Below are positions 32,423 through 33,243 of a stretch of 33,243 bases of DNA, piece by piece (position 1 is the stretch's first letter; each line of letters starts with the position of its first letter). Source of the stretch: Bacillota bacterium (GTDB lineage: Bacteria; Bacillota; Clostridia; Lutisporales; Lutisporaceae). The notes under the pieces were generated by a model that was not told the origin of the DNA, ran no database searches, and was given only the letters and a program-made list of their open reading frames with translations. The stretch covers positions 1-33,243 of the forward strand of contig JAKJBU010000012.1 of assembly GCA_022706825.1 (NCBI GenBank), given 5' to 3'. The translations under genes were made by a program, and so were the position numbers.

Positions 32423-32709
32423 ATGAAGGAATTGTTTTTGTTGTAATTAGTTTAATTTACATTGTCGAAAGCTGTATAAAAAACTAGTGAGACAATGCTG
32501 TAAATCCTGAATTAAATAGAATTGAGCAGAAATACACGACAATGTTTAAGCGTTGGTTATGTCTGCAATGGGAAGAATGGAACTTTTGCAGTAATAGTAA
32601 TGGTAATAACTTATCTGTATGATAGTCTAGCGGTAATATGTCAAGATAAGATTAATTAAATTATTACGGAAATATGTATAGCTTTCTTAAAAATGACGCA
32701 CTTTAATAA

Positions 32710-32739
32710 GCCTCTAGGAAGCTGCAACTTCTTACAGGC
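32710..32739. other. Stem-loop just downstream of the IS110 transposase gene
   Basis: GCCT (32710-32713) pairs with AGGC (32736-32739) and AGGAAG (32716-32721) pairs with CTTCTT (32728-32733, one G-U pair) with a symmetric two-base internal loop between. A second hairpin, CCGACTA (32750-32756) with TAGTCGG (32762-32768), overlaps the transposase stop codon. The position fits an IS element's 3' non-coding end, where IS1111-group members keep their guide RNA. Confidence 0.35.
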
Positions 32740-32753
32740 GTTAAAGGAACCGA

Positions 32754-33243
32754 CTATCTATTAGTCGGCGATATATAAAGCTGATTGGTGTTCAGCAGTG
32801 AGTACACCAATCGAACCAACTTCCTTGCAGTTAGTGCGAGGGCACGTTTGTGCTGATGTTTCGGTACTTCTTTAAACTTGGATTGATAGTAGCGTTTGAA
32901 TTCGGTATCGTGCATGCATACCTTATTCGCGGCTTCCAAGAAATAATACTTTAAGTATTTGTTGCCCGAAAGTATCAGCCTTGTATTGGAGGCTTCATAG
33001 CCTCCAGATTGGTATCTTGTCCAGGTGATGCCGGCATATTTAGCAAGAGCAGCATGGTTTTTAAAACGATGAATGTCCGCAATTTCAGCTAATATACCAG
33101 CACTATACACCGGACCGATACCAGGGATGCTGCCCAGAATGTCAGGGAACAGCTGCATATAGGATTCAATGGCTTTATCCAGATCCTTCTGCTGTTGCTG
33201 TAATGAGCGGATACCAATCAGGCGTACAGCCAGTAGCTGGTTC
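32754..33243 (-). CDS. IS110-family transposase, C-terminal part (runs off the window)
   Basis: The visible 163 residues end at TAG (32754-32756). They contain 'GSIPGIGPVYSAGILAEI', the helix-hairpin-helix of the Transposase_20 domain, then 'ALAKYAGITWTRYQSG' and 'LILSGNKYLKYYFLEAANK', where IS110/IS1111 enzymes carry the catalytic serine. The frame continues past the right window edge ('NQLLAVRLIGIRSLQ' before the first visible Met at 33158), so the N-terminal RuvC-like domain is outside. No stop or shift in the visible part, so it may be active. IS110 elements insert with RNA-guided recombination and lack standard inverted repeats. Confidence 0.9.
   Translation of the reverse strand, partial: NQLLAVRLIGIRSLQQQQKDLDKAIESYMQLFPDILGSIPGIGPVYSAGILAEIADIHRFKNHAALAKYAGITWTRYQSGGYEASNTRLILSGNKYLKYYFLEAANKVCMHDTEFKRYYQSKFKEVPKHQHKRALALTARKLVRLVYSLLNTNQLYISPTNR

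Noticed and set aside
32520-32670. Short frames in the non-coding gap before the IS110 gene
   Set aside because: All are below 40 codons, lack ribosome sites and resemble no protein.

Overview
The window is a stretch of core chromosome from an endospore-forming, low-G+C Gram-positive bacterium of the class Clostridia. Three sporulation genes (an alpha/beta-type small acid-soluble spore protein, ylbJ and spoVS) and the Firmicutes gene orders rpmF-fapR-plsX-fab-rnc-smc-ftsY-ylxM-ffh-rpsP-khpA-rimM-trmD-rplS-rbgA support this. The layout resembles the Ruminiclostridium/Acetivibrio (Clostridium thermocellum) group. That placement is inferred from gene order and was not tested by a search.

Layout. 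1-315: intergenic DNA with repeats that look like an insertion-sequence end. 316-4405: asp23-like gene, fakA-like kinase gene and recG. 4406-5268: spore-protein gene flanked by structured non-coding DNA. 5269-6932: rsmD, coaD and a coiled-coil protein gene. 6978-9501: ylbJ and tmcAL on the minus strand. 9708-10913: ackA with its own terminator. 11059-11758: yceD-rpmF. 12025-19005: FapR-controlled phospholipid and fatty-acid synthesis cluster (fapR, plsX, fabH, fabK, fabD, fabG, acpP, fabF). 19120-24937: rnc, a radical SAM gene, spoVS and smc. 24952-27880: protein-targeting genes ftsY, ylxM and ffh. 27924-31183: ribosome-related genes rpsP, khpA, rimM, trmD, rplS and rbgA. 31344-32235: a two-gene toxin-antitoxin-like cassette. 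32236-32753: non-coding DNA. 32754-33243: 3' part of an IS110-family transposase gene running off the window.

How the genes work together. FapR probably represses its own operon through a well-matched box at 11972-11988. PlsX, FabH, FabK, FabD, FabG, ACP and FabF cover most of type II fatty acid synthesis, but no fabZ or acetyl-CoA carboxylase genes lie here. FakA could feed exogenous fatty acids to the PlsX acyl-phosphate pool. FtsY, YlxM and Ffh belong to co-translational membrane targeting. RsmD, RimM, TrmD, TmcAL, RbgA, L19, S16 and L32 serve ribosome and tRNA maturation.

Most unusual parts: (1) the cassette after rbgA, where a Phd/YefM-like plus HicB-like hybrid protein is coupled to a HicA-like small protein without the usual Gly-Ser-His-His motif, behind a consensus promoter with an abutting palindrome; (2) a GGGGACGTTTC palindromic repeat present twice, one copy of which supplies the 3' end and stop codon of ylbJ; (3) a consensus promoter whose -10 box overlaps the left arm of the ftsY terminator; (4) several long unexplained palindromes. 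Nine of 36 genes appear to start with TTG, each behind a Shine-Dalgarno sequence.
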